DNA of 64,000 nt, from assembly GCF_003594885.1 (NCBI RefSeq), contig NZ_QZEZ01000005.1:235631-299630 (forward strand). The letters are read 5' to 3'. The notes under the pieces were generated by a model. That model saw only the letters and a program-made list of their open reading frames with translations. It made no database searches and was not told where the DNA came from. Shown here piece after piece: positions 1 to 9,572 of the stretch; position 1 is the stretch's first letter; every line of letters begins with the position of its first letter. A program made the position numbers and the translations under genes. Source of the stretch: Vallicoccus soli (lineage in GTDB: Bacteria; Actinomycetota; Actinomycetes; Motilibacterales; Motilibacteraceae).

Positions 1-1419
1 GAGCAGCTCGAGCAGCGCGCGCAGCCGCTCCTCGACGTCGGGCCCGCCCGCCGGCCCCCGGCCACCGGCGTGCGGCAGCCAACGGGTCCAGGACCAGGCG
101 TCCACCCGGTCGGGGGTGGTGAGCACCTCCACCCGCACGTCGTGCGGCGGGTGCGCGGTCGCCACCTGGCCGACCACGTGCCGGGCCAGCGCGTCGACCG
201 CGGGGCGGGGCCCGCACAGGCCCAGGGCGCCGACGTCCGCGAGCCGCGCGGTGAGCGGTACGGCGCGGGCGACGGGCGGCGCGGGCGGCTCGCCCTCGAC
301 GTCGACGCGGGCGGGCAGGTCGCCCGTGCCGAGCCGCACGAGCAGCGCGTCCGGGTCGCCGGGGCGGCGTACCCACAGCCCCGTGGACGGGCCCGTCGCC
401 GCGAGCAGCAGCCGGGCGGCGTCGGGCGCCTCGGCGCGCCGGCGCGCCGCGTCGTCGGCCACCGCAGCGTCGAGGCGGTCCAGCGCCGCGTCGCGGGCGC
501 CCGCGTGGGCCGCCAGCGCCGCGCGGTGCTCGCGCCGCGCCGCCCGGCGCTCGCCGAGCCACCCCCCGAGCAGCAGCACCGGGGACAGCAGGAGCAGCAG
601 GGCGTGCAGCGGGGACAGCACGAGCGCCAGCACGCCCCCGAGCACGAGGGGCGCCACCACGGCCAGGACCGGTGGCGGCGCGGTCCGGCGCGGCTGCGGC
701 GGGACCGGCAGGACGACCCGCGCGCGGCCCGGCTGCGCGGCCAGGCGCGGGGGCCGGTTCACCTCGACGCCGCCGGCGCCGTCGGGCCGTACGACCGCCG
801 GCGCCGGCCCGTCGACGACCAGCTCCAGCGAGCCGGCCCCGACCTGCAGGGACGCCCCGGGCGGCCAGGGCGCCCAGCCGTCGACCTCGCGCCCGTCGAT
901 GCGCGTCCCGTTCGTGGAGCCCGCGTCGGCGACCTCGACCCCGGCCGGGCCGACGCGCACGCGCGCGTGCACCCGGGAGGCGTCGGGGTCGTCGAGGCGC
1001 AGCGCGCACCGCGCGGAGCGGCCCAGCAGGTGCGTGCCGGGCGGCAGCGGCAGGACCCGGCCGCTCGAGGGACCTGCGACGACGAGCGCGCGCAGCACCG
1101 CCGGCGGTGCGTCCCGGGGCGCCGGCCCGAGGACCACCACCGCGCCGTGCACCAGCGGTGGCGCCCCGAGCAGGTCGTCGCCGCGCAGCGGACGCCCCGC
1201 GACGTGGGCCTCGGCCCCTGCCCCTGCCCCTGCACCTGCGCCCGCACCTCCCTGCGCACCCGCCGCGGCCGCCGCGAGCGGCCCGGCCAGGGCCGACCAC
1301 CGGGTGCCCGCGGGCGCCTCGACCGCGACGTCGACGGGGTCCGGGGGCGTCCCGCCCGCCGGGCCCGTCCCGCCGTGGCGGCCCGGCCGCGGTCCCAGCA
1401 CCGTCAGCAGCACGCGCAC
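1..1419 (-). CDS. FHA-domain FtsK/SpoIIIE-like (EccC/EssC-type) protein, N-terminal part, cut by window edge
   Basis: The frame is open from the GTG at 1419 to base 1 without a stop, giving 473 residues of a longer protein. The start has a GGGAGGAG ribosome site just upstream. An FHA domain lies at about residues 110-185, with GRS, SRVHAR and GSTNGTRIDG motifs for phosphothreonine binding. A hydrophobic double-span segment follows at about 250-287 and then an Arg-rich helix. This order (FHA, paired membrane spans, then presumably ATPase domains) is seen in FtsK/SpoIIIE-family proteins of type VII-like systems. The ATPase domains would lie outside the window, so that part of the call is inference. 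An Ala-Gly run near residues 50-68 is low complexity. Confidence 0.72.
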   Translation of the reverse strand, partial: MRVLLTVLGPRPGRHGGTGPAGGTPPDPVDVAVEAPAGTRWSALAGPLAAAAAGAQGGAGAGAGAGAGAEAHVAGRPLRGDDLLGAPPLVHGAVVVLGPAPRDAPPAVLRALVVAGPSSGRVLPLPPGTHLLGRSARCALRLDDPDASRVHARVRVGPAGVEVADAGSTNGTRIDGREVDGWAPWPPGASLQVGAGSLELVVDGPAPAVVRPDGAGGVEVNRPPRLAAQPGRARVVLPVPPQPRRTAPPPVLAVVAPLVLGGVLALVLSPLHALLLLLSPVLLLGGWLGERRAARREHRAALAAHAGARDAALDRLDAAVADDAARRRAEAPDAARLLLAATGPSTGLWVRRPGDPDALLVRLGTGDLPARVDVEGEPPAPPVARAVPLTARLADVGALGLCGPRPAVDALARHVVGQVATAHPPHDVRVEVLTTPDRVDAWSWTRWLPHAGGRGPAGGPDVEERLRALLELL

Positions 1420-1700
1420 GCAGGGCTCCTCCCGGCGTCGGCCCCTCCGGCGCCGGGGCCCATCGTGGGGCGCGCAGCGCGGCCGCGCGGTCCGTCGTCC
1501 ACAGGCGTGCGCGAGGTGGACGGGCCGGCGGGAGGGCGGACCCCGACACCCGTACGGGCGCTCGGGAAACCCCTGGGAGCGGCTCCTGCACCAAGAGTTG
1601 ACCCGGCTTGACCGGCCCTTGACCCGCGCGTGCTCGAGGCATGGCCGGACGTCGTCGAAGGTACGGGAGTCGCTGCCCGGCCGGGCGGCACGCCCGGGCG
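1420..1700. other. Non-coding upstream region with three phased TTGACC repeats
   Basis: No convincing gene is seen here. TTGACC occurs at 1598-1603, 1608-1613 and 1619-1624, spaced 10 and 11 bases, about one helical turn apart. No good -10 box stands 17-18 bases downstream of any of them, so they may be a regulator-binding array, such as the direct repeats used by OmpR-type regulators, rather than -35 boxes. This is inference. Confidence 0.4.
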
Positions 1701-1865
1701 GACGCCGAGTCCTGCCGCCGTCCCGGGGCTACGACACCCCGCGCGGCAGGAGCGGGGGACCCGAGCAGTGCGGGGCGCGCGAGCGCCCCTCGGGGTGAAG
1801 CCGCCGACCGGCGGCCGGGCGTCCTCGGTGCCCGAACCCGACAGGTCCTCCTCCGCAGGCGACAC
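1701..1865 (+). promoter_or_regulatory. c-di-AMP riboswitch (ydaO/yuaA type)
   Basis: The leader carries the recognisable conserved blocks of the ydaO/yuaA class. GCCGAGTCCTGCC (from about 1704) can pair with GGCAGGA (about 1745-1751), followed by a GGGGGACCCGAGCA block. GGGGTGAAGCCG lies at about 1792-1803, and CCCGAACCCGACAGG at 1831-1845 is followed by CGCAGGCG. Its 3' end abuts the GGAGGAG ribosome site of the downstream NlpC/P60 gene. This class is known to sense c-di-AMP and often precedes wall hydrolase genes in actinobacteria. I recognised it by eye; a covariance search would settle it. Confidence 0.8.
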
Positions 1866-1879
1866 CGGAGGAGAAACCC

Positions 1880-2362
1880 ATGACCGCCGTCGTCCCTGCA
1901 CGTCCGCGCGCGGCCGCCCTGCGCCTCGTCGTCCTCGCCGTCCTCACGGCCGCGCTCTGCGGCATGCTCGGCACCGTCGCCCCGGAGCGCGCGAGCGCCG
2001 CCGCCCCCGCCACGGCCTTCGGCAACCGCGTCGTCGCCGTGACCGCGACCCGCGCGGGCATGCCCTACGTGTACGGCGCGGCGGGCCCGACCCGCTTCGA
2101 CTGCTCCGGCCTCACCCAGTGGGTGTACGCCAAGCTCGGCAAGCGCATCCCCCGCACCTCGCGCGACCAGTTCGCGGCGACCAAGCCCGTCGGCTGGAGC
2201 ACGGTGCGCCCCGGCGACCTCGTCTTCTTCCGCAACTCCGGCGGCATCTACCACGTCGCCGTGTGGGCCGGCGGCGGCTACGTCTGGCACGCCCCGCGCA
2301 CCGGTGACGTCGTGCGCAAGGTCAAGCTCTGGACCCGCGGCGTCTACCTGCGCCGCGTCTGA
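1880..2362 (+). CDS. Secreted C40 (NlpC/P60) peptidoglycan endopeptidase
   Basis: This 160-residue protein is a minimal NlpC/P60 enzyme that cleaves within peptidoglycan stem peptides outside the cell. Residues 1-38 form a signal peptide with an Arg-rich start and an Ala-rich end (ASAAAPA). The catalytic cysteine is Cys75 in FDCSGLTQWVY, with histidines at His125 (YHVAVW) and His137 (VWHAP). The domain fills the rest of the protein, with no SH3 or other binding domain. The ATG at 1880 is preceded by GGAGGAGA. The c-di-AMP-type riboswitch directly upstream suggests control by c-di-AMP, linking hydrolase output to wall or osmotic state; that link is established for the family and inferred here. 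Confidence 0.9.
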   Translation: MTAVVPARPRAAALRLVVLAVLTAALCGMLGTVAPERASAAAPATAFGNRVVAVTATRAGMPYVYGAAGPTRFDCSGLTQWVYAKLGKRIPRTSRDQFAATKPVGWSTVRPGDLVFFRNSGGIYHVAVWAGGGYVWHAPRTGDVVRKVKLWTRGVYLRRV

Positions 2363-2440
2363 GCCCGCTCGTCCCTGAGCCCGCTCGTCCCTGAGCCCGC
2401 TCGTCCCTGAGCCCGCTCGTCCCCGAGCCCGCTCCACCCC
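2361..2440. repeat. 16-bp tandem repeat array beginning in the stop codon of the NlpC/P60 gene
   Basis: The unit GAGCCCGCTCGTCCCT is repeated at 2361, 2377, 2393 and 2409 (last base changed), followed by a degenerate fifth copy at 2425. The first copy starts at the second base of the TGA stop. No hairpin is evident within a unit. Copy number probably varies between strains. Confidence 0.9.
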
Positions 2441-2572
2441 GGCCCGCCCCCCGGGCCGCTCCGGCGCCGCCCGGTCCGACACCCCCGTCGGGCCGGGCGG
2501 CGCCGTCGCGCGCGCCGCGGGCCGTCGCGGCGGCGCCGTGTCGTCCGCCGCGGGCCGGGGTAGGCCGCGACC

Positions 2573-2854
2573 ATGACCCCCACCAGCCCCGAGGGCACCG
2601 CGCCCGCCGACCCGCGCACGCAGCCCGACGGCCCGACGGCCGCCGGCGAGCACGACCGCGCGCGCGACGCGCAGCGCACCGCGACGCGGGCGAGCCTGCT
2701 GCCGGAGGAGGGCACCGTCGGCAGCGACGACCCGCAGGAGCAGGCCGAGGTGGTGCTCGAGGACTCCGAGGCGCGCACCGAGGTGCCCGACGCGGCGCCG
2801 ACGACGGTCCTGGAGCGCCGCGGGTCGGAGGAGACGGCCGACCCGCTCGTCTGA
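2573..2854 (+). CDS. Small acidic protein of unknown function
   Basis: This 93-residue product is strongly acidic and predicted to be largely disordered, with an Asp/Glu-rich C-terminal half (EQAEVVLEDSEARTEVPD). I recognise it only as the kind of short acidic protein often found singly in actinomycete genomes; no catalytic motif or membrane segment is present. The ATG lies six bases after a TAGGCC sequence, so it may be translated from a leaderless message. It stands alone between two exported-protein genes. Third-position GC is high throughout, which supports coding. Confidence 0.6.
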   Translation: MTPTSPEGTAPADPRTQPDGPTAAGEHDRARDAQRTATRASLLPEEGTVGSDDPQEQAEVVLEDSEARTEVPDAAPTTVLERRGSEETADPLV

Positions 2855-2977
2855 GGCCGGCCCGACCCCCGGGACCGGCGGCCACGCAGCGTCGAGGAGG
2901 CGTAGCCGCTGCGTGCCCGGCTCGCGTAGGGTCCCGCCCGTCGCCGGGGGTCGGCCCCGGCCCGCCCGGGGGATCCC

Positions 2978-4765
2978 ATGAGCCCAGCTGGTCCGTCCCT
3001 GCGCGCGCGCCGCACCCGGCGCCCGCTCCTCGCCGCCGCGGCGGCCGGCCTGGCGGCCGCGCTCGCCGCGCCGCTCGCCGCCGTCGTCCCCGCGGCCGCC
3101 GCCCCGACGCGGGCCCAGGCCCCGGCCCCCGCGCCGCGCACCGCCCCGGCCTCGGAGCAGGCCCTCGCGGCCGCGCAGGTCGCGGCCGCCGCGACGCCGG
3201 TCCTGCGCTGGCGCCCGTGCGGCGACGGGGTGCAGTGCGCGACCGCGCGGGTGCCGCTGGACTACGACCGGCCCCGCGGCCGGACGATCGCCCTCGCGCT
3301 CGCCAAGGTGCCGGCGACGCAGCCGGCGCGGCGCATCGGCACGCTGTTCCTCAACCCGGGCGGCCCGGGCGGCTCCGGCGTCGACTTCGTCCGCGGCGTC
3401 GCGACCTCGCTCTACAGCGACGAGGTCCGGGCCCGCTTCGACCTCGTCGGGTTCGACCCGCGCGGCATCGCCCGCAGCACCCCGGTCCGCTGCTTCGAGA
3501 GCCTCGACGACGCCTTCGCGGCGACCGCGCCGGTGCCGTTCCCGGTGACGCCCGCCGAGGAGCGCCAGTGGATCGCGGCCGACCGCCGCATCGCGGCGGC
3601 CTGCACCGAGCGCGCCGGGGCCGTCATCGACCACGTCACGACGGCGGACGTCGCCCGCGACATGGACCTGCTGCGCCGCGCCGTCGGCGACCGCCGCACG
3701 ACCTTCGCCGGCTACTCGTACGGCTCCTTCGTCGGCTCGACGTACGCCGCCCTGTTCCCCTCCCGCGTCCGGGCCGTCGTCGTCGACGGCGTCATCGACC
3801 CGGTGCAGTGGACGACCGGCGTGGACGGGTCGGGGGAGCGGGTGCCGGTCGACGTGCGGCTGCGCAGCGACCAGGGGGCGTACGAGACCCTGCGCCGCAT
3901 GCTCGCCCTGTGCGACGCCGGCGGCGAGAGCTGCCTCTTCTCCGCCGGCGACCCGCAGCGGCGCTTCGACCGGCTCGCGGCGCGGCTGCGCGCGGAGCCG
4001 GCGCAGCTGCCCGACGGGCAGGGCGGCACCGTGCCCTTCACCTACAACGAGCTCGTCTCGCTGACGCTCGGCGCCCTCTACGACCCGGCGGAGTGGCCGG
4101 CGCTCGCCGAGCTCTACCAGGTGCTCGACGAGCTGACCCGGGGGCGCGCGAGCTCGGCGGCCGGCGCCGGCAGCGCCCTCGCGGACCTGCGCGCGGCCCT
4201 CGGCGTCGAGCGCTCGTCCGCTCGCGCCGAGGAGTACGACAACGTCGTGGAGGGCGCGCCCTCGGTCATCTGCAGCGACAGCGACAACCCCGCCACGTAC
4301 GCCGCCTGGCGCCGGGCGACCGCCGAGGCCGACCGCCGCTGGCCGTACTTCGGCCGCGCCTGGGGCTGGCTGTCGAGCGTGTGCCAGAGCTGGCCCGGCC
4401 AGGGCCCGGACCGGTACGCCGGCCCGTTCGACGTGCCGACCGCCGACCCCGTCCTCGTGGTGGGCACGCGGTACGACCCGGCGACGCGCTACCAGGACGC
4501 CGTGAGCACCGCCCGCCGCCTGCCGGGCAGCCGGCTGCTCACCCTCGACGGCCAGGGCCACACCTCGCTCTTCGCCAGCTCCTGCGTCGACGCGAAGGTG
4601 TCGGCGTACCTGCTGCGCGGCGCCCTGCCGGCCGCGGGCACGCGCTGCGCGCCCGACGCGGTCCCCTTCGCCGACGCCCCGCGGGCGCTCGCGGCGGCCG
4701 ACCGGCCGGGCAAGGCCGAGCTGCTGCTCCCGCCGCTGCTCGCCCAGCAGCTCGCCGGGCGCTGA
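2978..4765 (+). CDS. Secreted alpha/beta-hydrolase, tripeptidyl-aminopeptidase-like with TAP C-terminal domain
   Basis: The 595-residue protein has an N-terminal twin-Arg/Ala-rich signal region (residues 1-48). The alpha/beta-hydrolase core starts at about residue 75, with the oxyanion-hole motif NPGGPGGSG and FDPRG. The nucleophile is Ser247 in GYSYGS. The acid is expected in [12 protein letters not shown] and the histidine in DGQGHTSL, inside the C-terminal TAP-like domain. Cysteine pairs agree with export. Homologues release N-terminal tripeptides or act on small esters; the substrate cannot be read here. TAGGGT at 2927-2932 may be its -10 box. A perfect hairpin follows the stop. Confidence 0.88.
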   Translation: MSPAGPSLRARRTRRPLLAAAAAGLAAALAAPLAAVVPAAAAPTRAQAPAPAPRTAPASEQALAAAQVAAAATPVLRWRPCGDGVQCATARVPLDYDRPRGRTIALALAKVPATQPARRIGTLFLNPGGPGGSGVDFVRGVATSLYSDEVRARFDLVGFDPRGIARSTPVRCFESLDDAFAATAPVPFPVTPAEERQWIAADRRIAAACTERAGAVIDHVTTADVARDMDLLRRAVGDRRTTFAGYSYGSFVGSTYAALFPSRVRAVVVDGVIDPVQWTTGVDGSGERVPVDVRLRSDQGAYETLRRMLALCDAGGESCLFSAGDPQRRFDRLAARLRAEPAQLPDGQGGTVPFTYNELVSLTLGALYDPAEWPALAELYQVLDELTRGRASSAAGAGSALADLRAALGVERSSARAEEYDNVVEGAPSVICSDSDNPATYAAWRRATAEADRRWPYFGRAWGWLSSVCQSWPGQGPDRYAGPFDVPTADPVLVVGTRYDPATRYQDAVSTARRLPGSRLLTLDGQGHTSLFASSCVDAKVSAYLLRGALPAAGTRCAPDAVPFADAPRALAAADRPGKAELLLPPLLAQQLAGR

Positions 4766-4802
4766 GCCCGCCCGCCGCGGCGGCGCCGCGGCGACGCCGG
4801 GC

Positions 4803-4843
4803 ACGGCACCGGCGCGCCCCCGGGCGGGGCGCGCCGGTGCCGT
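4803..4843. terminator. Perfect 18-bp hairpin after the TAP hydrolase gene
   Basis: ACGGCACCGGCGCGCCCC (4803-4820) pairs fully with its complement at 4826-4843 across a five-base loop. There is no U tract, as is common in high-GC actinomycetes. Its last base is the first base of the probable prfB -10 box, so the terminator and the prfB promoter touch. Confidence 0.75.
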
Positions 4844-4848
4844 ACCCT
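4843..4848 (+). promoter_or_regulatory. Probable -10 box of prfB (leaderless start)
   Basis: TACCCT is followed by eight bases and then the GTG start codon of prfB at 4857. No Shine-Dalgarno sequence is present between them. Transcription would begin at or next to the start codon. Confidence 0.55.
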
Positions 4849-4856
4849 CGACCGAC

Positions 4857-5963
4857 GTGGCGACCGACTTCCCCGCGCGGCTCAAGGACCTCGAGACGAC
4901 GCTCGCGAGCATCGAGGCGGTCGTCGACGTCGACGCGCTGCGCCGCGAGCTCGCCGAGCTCAACGAGCAGGCCGCCGCGCCGGACCTGTGGGACGACCAG
5001 GAGCACGCCCAGCGGGTCAACAGCCGCCTGGCGTACGTCCAGGGCGAGCTGCGCCGCCTCGAGGACCTGCGCCGGCGCGTCGACGACCTGCCCGTGCTCG
5101 TGGAGCTCGCCGAGGCGGAGGACGACGCGGACACCCTCGCCGAGGCGGAGGTCGAGCTGGCCGCGCTGCACAAGGCGGTGTCCGAGCTCGAGGTGCGCAC
5201 CCTCCTCAACGGCGACTACGACCCGCGCGAGGCGCTCGTCACGATCCGCGCCGAGGCGGGCGGGGTGGACGCCGCGGACTTCGCCGAGATGCTCATGCGG
5301 ATGTACCTGCGCTGGGCCGAGCGCCACGGCTACCCGTCGGAGGTCTACGACACCTCGTACGCGGAGGAGGCCGGCATCAAGTCGGCCACCTTCGCGGTCA
5401 AGGTGCCCTACGCGTACGGCACCCTCTCGGTCGAGCAGGGCACGCACCGGCTGGTGCGCATCAGCCCGTTCGACAACCAGGGGCGCCGCCAGACCTCCTT
5501 CGCCGGGGTCGAGGTGCTGCCGGTGACCGAGACCACCGACCACATCGACATCCCCGAGACCGACATCCGCATCGACGTCTTCCGCTCCAGCGGGCCCGGC
5601 GGGCAGAGCGTCAACACGACGGACTCCGCGGTGCGCATCACGCACCTGCCCACCGGCATCGTCGTGTCCTGCCAGAACGAGAAGTCGCAGATCCAGAACC
5701 GCGCGGCCGCGCTGCGGGTGCTCCAGTCGCGCCTGCTCGAGGTGCGCCGCCGCGAGGAGAAGGCCGAGATGGACGCCCTCAAGGGCGACTCGGGCGGCTC
5801 GTGGGGCAACCAGATGCGCTCGTACGTGCTGCACCCGTACCAGATGGTCAAGGACCTGCGCACCGAGGTCGAGACGGGCAACCCGCAGGCCGTCCTCGAC
5901 GGCGACATCGACGGGTTCATCGAGGCCGGCATCCGCTGGCGGCGCCAGGCGGAGAAGGCCTGA
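4857..5963 (+). CDS. prfB: Peptide chain release factor 2
   Basis: The 368-residue protein reads UGA and UAA stop codons and triggers peptide release on the ribosome. The hydrolysis motif GGQ is at residues 248-250 ([10 protein letters not shown]), and the codon-reading SPF motif appears in RISPFDNQG. The reading frame is continuous from the GTG, so this prfB lacks the programmed +1 frameshift at an in-frame UGA that many bacteria use to autoregulate RF2. Length matches the family. The start is chosen because the N-terminal helices begin there and a -10-like TACCCT lies eight bases upstream with no ribosome site. Confidence 0.97.
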   Translation: MATDFPARLKDLETTLASIEAVVDVDALRRELAELNEQAAAPDLWDDQEHAQRVNSRLAYVQGELRRLEDLRRRVDDLPVLVELAEAEDDADTLAEAEVELAALHKAVSELEVRTLLNGDYDPREALVTIRAEAGGVDAADFAEMLMRMYLRWAERHGYPSEVYDTSYAEEAGIKSATFAVKVPYAYGTLSVEQGTHRLVRISPFDNQGRRQTSFAGVEVLPVTETTDHIDIPETDIRIDVFRSSGPGGQSVNTTDSAVRITHLPTGIVVSCQNEKSQIQNRAAALRVLQSRLLEVRRREEKAEMDALKGDSGGSWGNQMRSYVLHPYQMVKDLRTEVETGNPQAVLDGDIDGFIEAGIRWRRQAEKA

Positions 5964-5970
5964 GCCCCGC

Positions 5971-6204
5971 TCAGGGCGCGGCGGGCACCAGACCGGCCTC
6001 GAGGCCGAGCGCCGCGAGGGCCAGCGCGAGGACCGCCAGCAGCGCCGCCACCGCCTCGCGCGGCGGCCCGCCGGGGGTGGCGCGCAGCCGCCGGCACGCC
6101 GGGCAGCCACCGTCCGCGACCCTGCCGCCGCAGCGCGCGCACGCCAGGTCCCGCCTCCAGCCCACGGCAGCCTCCCCGGGCGCCGGGTCACGGCCCGTCG
6201 CCAC
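5971..6204 (-). CDS. Small zinc-ribbon membrane protein of unknown function
   Basis: This 77-residue product has a four-cysteine knuckle pair (CARCGG and CPACRR, residues about 22-38) and one C-terminal hydrophobic span (about 50-70). This suggests a membrane-anchored zinc ribbon facing the cytoplasm. It lies on the opposite strand between prfB and ftsE, with its stop seven bases from the prfB stop. On its own strand TACCGT sits seven bases before the GTG, pointing to a leaderless message. Function is unknown; only the fold is suggested by the cysteine spacing. Confidence 0.6.
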   Translation of the reverse strand: MATGRDPAPGEAAVGWRRDLACARCGGRVADGGCPACRRLRATPGGPPREAVAALLAVLALALAALGLEAGLVPAAP

Positions 6205-6259
6205 CCCTCCGACGGTACCCGCAGGGGCGCGGGTGGACCCGCCGAGCGCCCGGCGCGCC

Positions 6260-6284
6260 TACAGTGGACGACCGTGATGCGACC

Positions 6285-6288
<4 letters not shown>
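6260..6288 (+). promoter_or_regulatory. ftsE promoter with a leaderless four-codon mini-cistron (6274-6288)
   Basis: TACAGT (6260-6265) is followed after eight bases by GTG at 6274, which opens the reading GTG-ATG-CGA-CCG-TGA. The TGA at 6286-6288 overlaps the ftsE GTG at 6285 as GTGA. ftsE has no clear ribosome site of its own. A ribosome loading at the message end would therefore stop exactly on the ftsE start. This is inferred from base positions only. Confidence 0.45.
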
Positions 6289-6974
<686 letters not shown>

Positions 6975-6990
6975 CCCGGAGGACCACCCT

Positions 6991-7902
6991 GTGAGAGCCC
7001 AGTTCGTCGCCTCGGAGATCGGCATCGGCCTGCGGCGCAACCTCGCGATGACCATCGCCGTCGTCGTCACGACGGCCGTCTCGCTGACGTTCGTCGCCGC
7101 CGCCGTGCTGCTCAACGCGCAGGTGCAGGAGACCAAGGACTACTGGTACGACCGCGTCGAGGTCTCCGTCTTCCTCTGCGGCGCCGTGCCCTCGGACTCG
7201 CCCGGCTGCGCCGGCGGCGAGGTCACGCAGGAGCAGCGCGAGGCGCTGCGCACGCAGCTCGAGGGGCTGCCGGAGGTGGAGCAGGTCTTCTACGAGTCCA
7301 AGGAGGAGGCCTACGAGAACTTCCGCGAGCAGTACGACGACAACAGCGCGCTCGTGGAGTCCGTCTCGGCCGAGAGCCTGCCGGAGTCCTACCGCGTGGC
7401 GCTCGTGGACCCCGACGAGTACGCCGTGGTCGCCGAGCAGGTGGCGGGCGCGCCGGGGGTCGACCGGGTCCAGGACCAGAAGGAGGTCCTGGAGCCGCTG
7501 TTCAACCTGCTCAACCGGATGACCCAGTTCGCCCTCGGCCTCGCCGCCGTCATGCTCGTCGCCGCGATCATCATGATGGGCACGACCATCCGCCTGGCGG
7601 CGCTCAGCCGCCGGCGCGAGACCGGCATCATGCGGCTCGTCGGCGCGTCGAACTTCTACATCCGCCTGCCGTTCGTGCTCGAGGGCGCCGTCTCCGGCCT
7701 CGTCGGCGGGCTGGTCGCCGGCGGCCTCGCGGTGCTGTTCACCCAGGTCGTCATCCAGGGCCGGGCCGTCGAGGCGATCCCGTCGATCGACTGGATCGAC
7801 ACCGGCGTGGCGTGGTGGACCGCCGCCGGGGTCGTCGTGCTGGGCGTGCTGCTCGGCGTCGTGGCCTCCTGGGTCACCCTCCGCCGCTACCTGCGCGTGT
7901 GA
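6991..7902 (+). CDS. ftsX: Cell-division membrane protein FtsX
   Basis: FtsX is the permease-like partner of FtsE. The 303-residue protein has four predicted membrane spans: one at residues 18-42 and three in the C-terminal half (about 178-200, 225-250 and 270-295). Between spans 1 and 2 lies a large outside domain, about residues 45-170, with two cysteines (FLCGAVPSDSPGCAGG) typical of actinobacterial FtsX. The start GTG is preceded by GGAGGA. It follows ftsE and precedes an M23 hydrolase gene, which suggests that the extracellular loop controls that hydrolase or a related one. Confidence 0.95.
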   Translation: MRAQFVASEIGIGLRRNLAMTIAVVVTTAVSLTFVAAAVLLNAQVQETKDYWYDRVEVSVFLCGAVPSDSPGCAGGEVTQEQREALRTQLEGLPEVEQVFYESKEEAYENFREQYDDNSALVESVSAESLPESYRVALVDPDEYAVVAEQVAGAPGVDRVQDQKEVLEPLFNLLNRMTQFALGLAAVMLVAAIIMMGTTIRLAALSRRRETGIMRLVGASNFYIRLPFVLEGAVSGLVGGLVAGGLAVLFTQVVIQGRAVEAIPSIDWIDTGVAWWTAAGVVVLGVLLGVVASWVTLRRYLRV

Positions 7903-8085
7903 CGCCTGGGGCTGCTGTCGACGCTCCGGACATAACGAAACACGTGCAGTAGGGCAAAGAGCAGGGCAAGTCTGCAGGTCGTACGGCGACACGGGCGCTA
8001 GGGCGCTGGTAGGCATGGCCCGCCGGCCGCCCCCAGCCGGTGCCCTCGCACGGAGGACCCCCTCGTCCGTCAGGAGCAGCCCCGG

Positions 8086-9501
8086 ATGCGTGCACGACCG
8101 GTCGGCCTCGTCGCCGTGGCCACCGCGATCACCCTCGGCGTCGTCGTGCCCGCCGCGGCCGACGACGCCGTGCAGCGCAAGGCGGCGGTCGACGCGTCGG
8201 TGGAGCAGCTGCGCCACGACCTCGCCGAGACCGACGCCGAGCTGGCGCGCGCGGTGCTCGACCTGCGCTCGGCGGAGGCCGACCTGGGGCCCGCGCGCGC
8301 CCGGGTCGCCGCGGCGCACGGCCGGATCGTCGCCGCGCAGGCCCGCGTCGGCGAGCTCGAGCGCGAGCTCGAGCGGGCGCAGAAGCGGCTGCGGGCGGCG
8401 CAGCGGGAGCTGCAGCGGCTCGAGGAGGGCATGGCGCAGCGCCGCACGACGATCGGCGCGATGGCCAGCGAGACGTACCAGCGCGGCGCCCTCAGCGAGG
8501 TCGCCGTCGTCCTGGAGGCGCAGACCCCGGACGACCTGACCGACCGGCTCGCGATGCTGCGCGAGGTGGTCCGCTCCAGCGACCACGCGCTCGACGAGCT
8601 CGCCGCGGACCGCGGCCGGGTGTCGGCGCACCGGGCCTCGCTGACCGAGGACCGCGAGCGCACCGAGCGGCTCAAGGCCGAGGCCGAGGAGCAGCTCGAG
8701 CGGGTCCGCCGGCTCGAGGAGCAGGCCCGCGCCGCCCAGGCGGAGGTGGAGGGCCTCGTCGCTCGCCGCGCCGCCGCGGCGGCGGTGGTCGAGCGCGAGC
8801 GGGCGGGGGAGCAGCGGCGCCTCGCCGAGCTCGAGGCCGAGCGGTCCCGGCTGCAGGCCGTGCTCGTCGAGCGCGCCCGCGCCGCCAAGGCGCGCGCCGA
8901 GCGCGAGGCCGCGGAGCGCCGTGCCGCCGCCGAGGCGGCCGCCGCGGCGGCGCAGGAGGCCGAGCGGGAGCGCTCGTCCGGGAGCGGGTCCTCCGGGTCG
9001 TCGTCCTCCGGGTCGTCGTCCTCCGGCTCGTCGGGCAGCTCCTCGTCGGGCGGCTCGTCGGCGGACCGGGAGGACGAGCCGCCGCGCGCGTCGCGCTCGA
9101 GCAGCGGCTTCGAGCGCCCCGTCTCGTACGGCATCACCTCGCCGTTCGGCATGCGCACCAACCCGGTCACCGGCATCTACAAGCTGCACGACGGCACCGA
9201 CTTCGGCGCCCCCTGCGGCACGTCGATCCGCTCGACCGCGCCCGGCGAGGTCGTGTGGGCCGAGTACCGGGGCGGCTACGGGTACCAGGTCGCCGTGGAC
9301 CACGGGATCATCGACGGCGAGAGCGTCGTCAGCCTCTACAGCCACATCGAGAGCGGCGGCTTCCGGGTCGGCCCCGGCGAGCAGGTCTCCCAGGGCGAGT
9401 CGATCGCCAGCGTCGGCACCACAGGCAACTCGACGGGCTGCCACCTGCACTTCAGCATCTACGTCGACGGGTCCCCCGAGGACCCGATGTCCTACCTGTA
9501 G
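8086..9501 (+). CDS. Secreted M23 peptidase with long coiled coil (EnvC/RipC-like role)
   Basis: The 471-residue protein starts with a signal peptide (residues 1-26). It continues with a long heptad-rich coiled coil (about 30-295), then a Ser/Gly-only linker (about 298-328) and a C-terminal M23 LytM domain (345-471). Zinc ligands are visible in KLHDGTD and in CHLHFS, so the domain looks catalytically complete. A coiled coil plus LytM domain next to ftsEX is the layout of hydrolases or activators that FtsX controls, so septal wall cleavage is a reasonable inference. The ATG follows an AGGAGC site. The 183-base gap after ftsX leaves room for its own promoter. Confidence 0.88.
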   Translation: MRARPVGLVAVATAITLGVVVPAAADDAVQRKAAVDASVEQLRHDLAETDAELARAVLDLRSAEADLGPARARVAAAHGRIVAAQARVGELERELERAQKRLRAAQRELQRLEEGMAQRRTTIGAMASETYQRGALSEVAVVLEAQTPDDLTDRLAMLREVVRSSDHALDELAADRGRVSAHRASLTEDRERTERLKAEAEEQLERVRRLEEQARAAQAEVEGLVARRAAAAAVVERERAGEQRRLAELEAERSRLQAVLVERARAAKARAEREAAERRAAAEAAAAAAQEAERERSSGSGSSGSSSSGSSSSGSSGSSSSGGSSADREDEPPRASRSSSGFERPVSYGITSPFGMRTNPVTGIYKLHDGTDFGAPCGTSIRSTAPGEVVWAEYRGGYGYQVAVDHGIIDGESVVSLYSHIESGGFRVGPGEQVSQGESIASVGTTGNSTGCHLHFSIYVDGSPEDPMSYL

Positions 9502-9572
9502 CCCGCGGGCCGGTACGCCGCCCGGCGCGGCCGGTGCCCCCCGCGCGGCGGTCCCCGCTCGTGCCCGTCCAG

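Noticed and set aside
116..1798. Long plus-strand open frames over the first 1.8 kb
   Set aside because: They are Arg/Ser/Pro-rich antisense readings of the FHA protein and its upstream region, with no family motif; high GC makes long false frames common.
6264..6284. Upstream GTG as ftsE start
   Set aside because: It lies in the probable -10 box, and the family N-terminus begins at GTG 6285.
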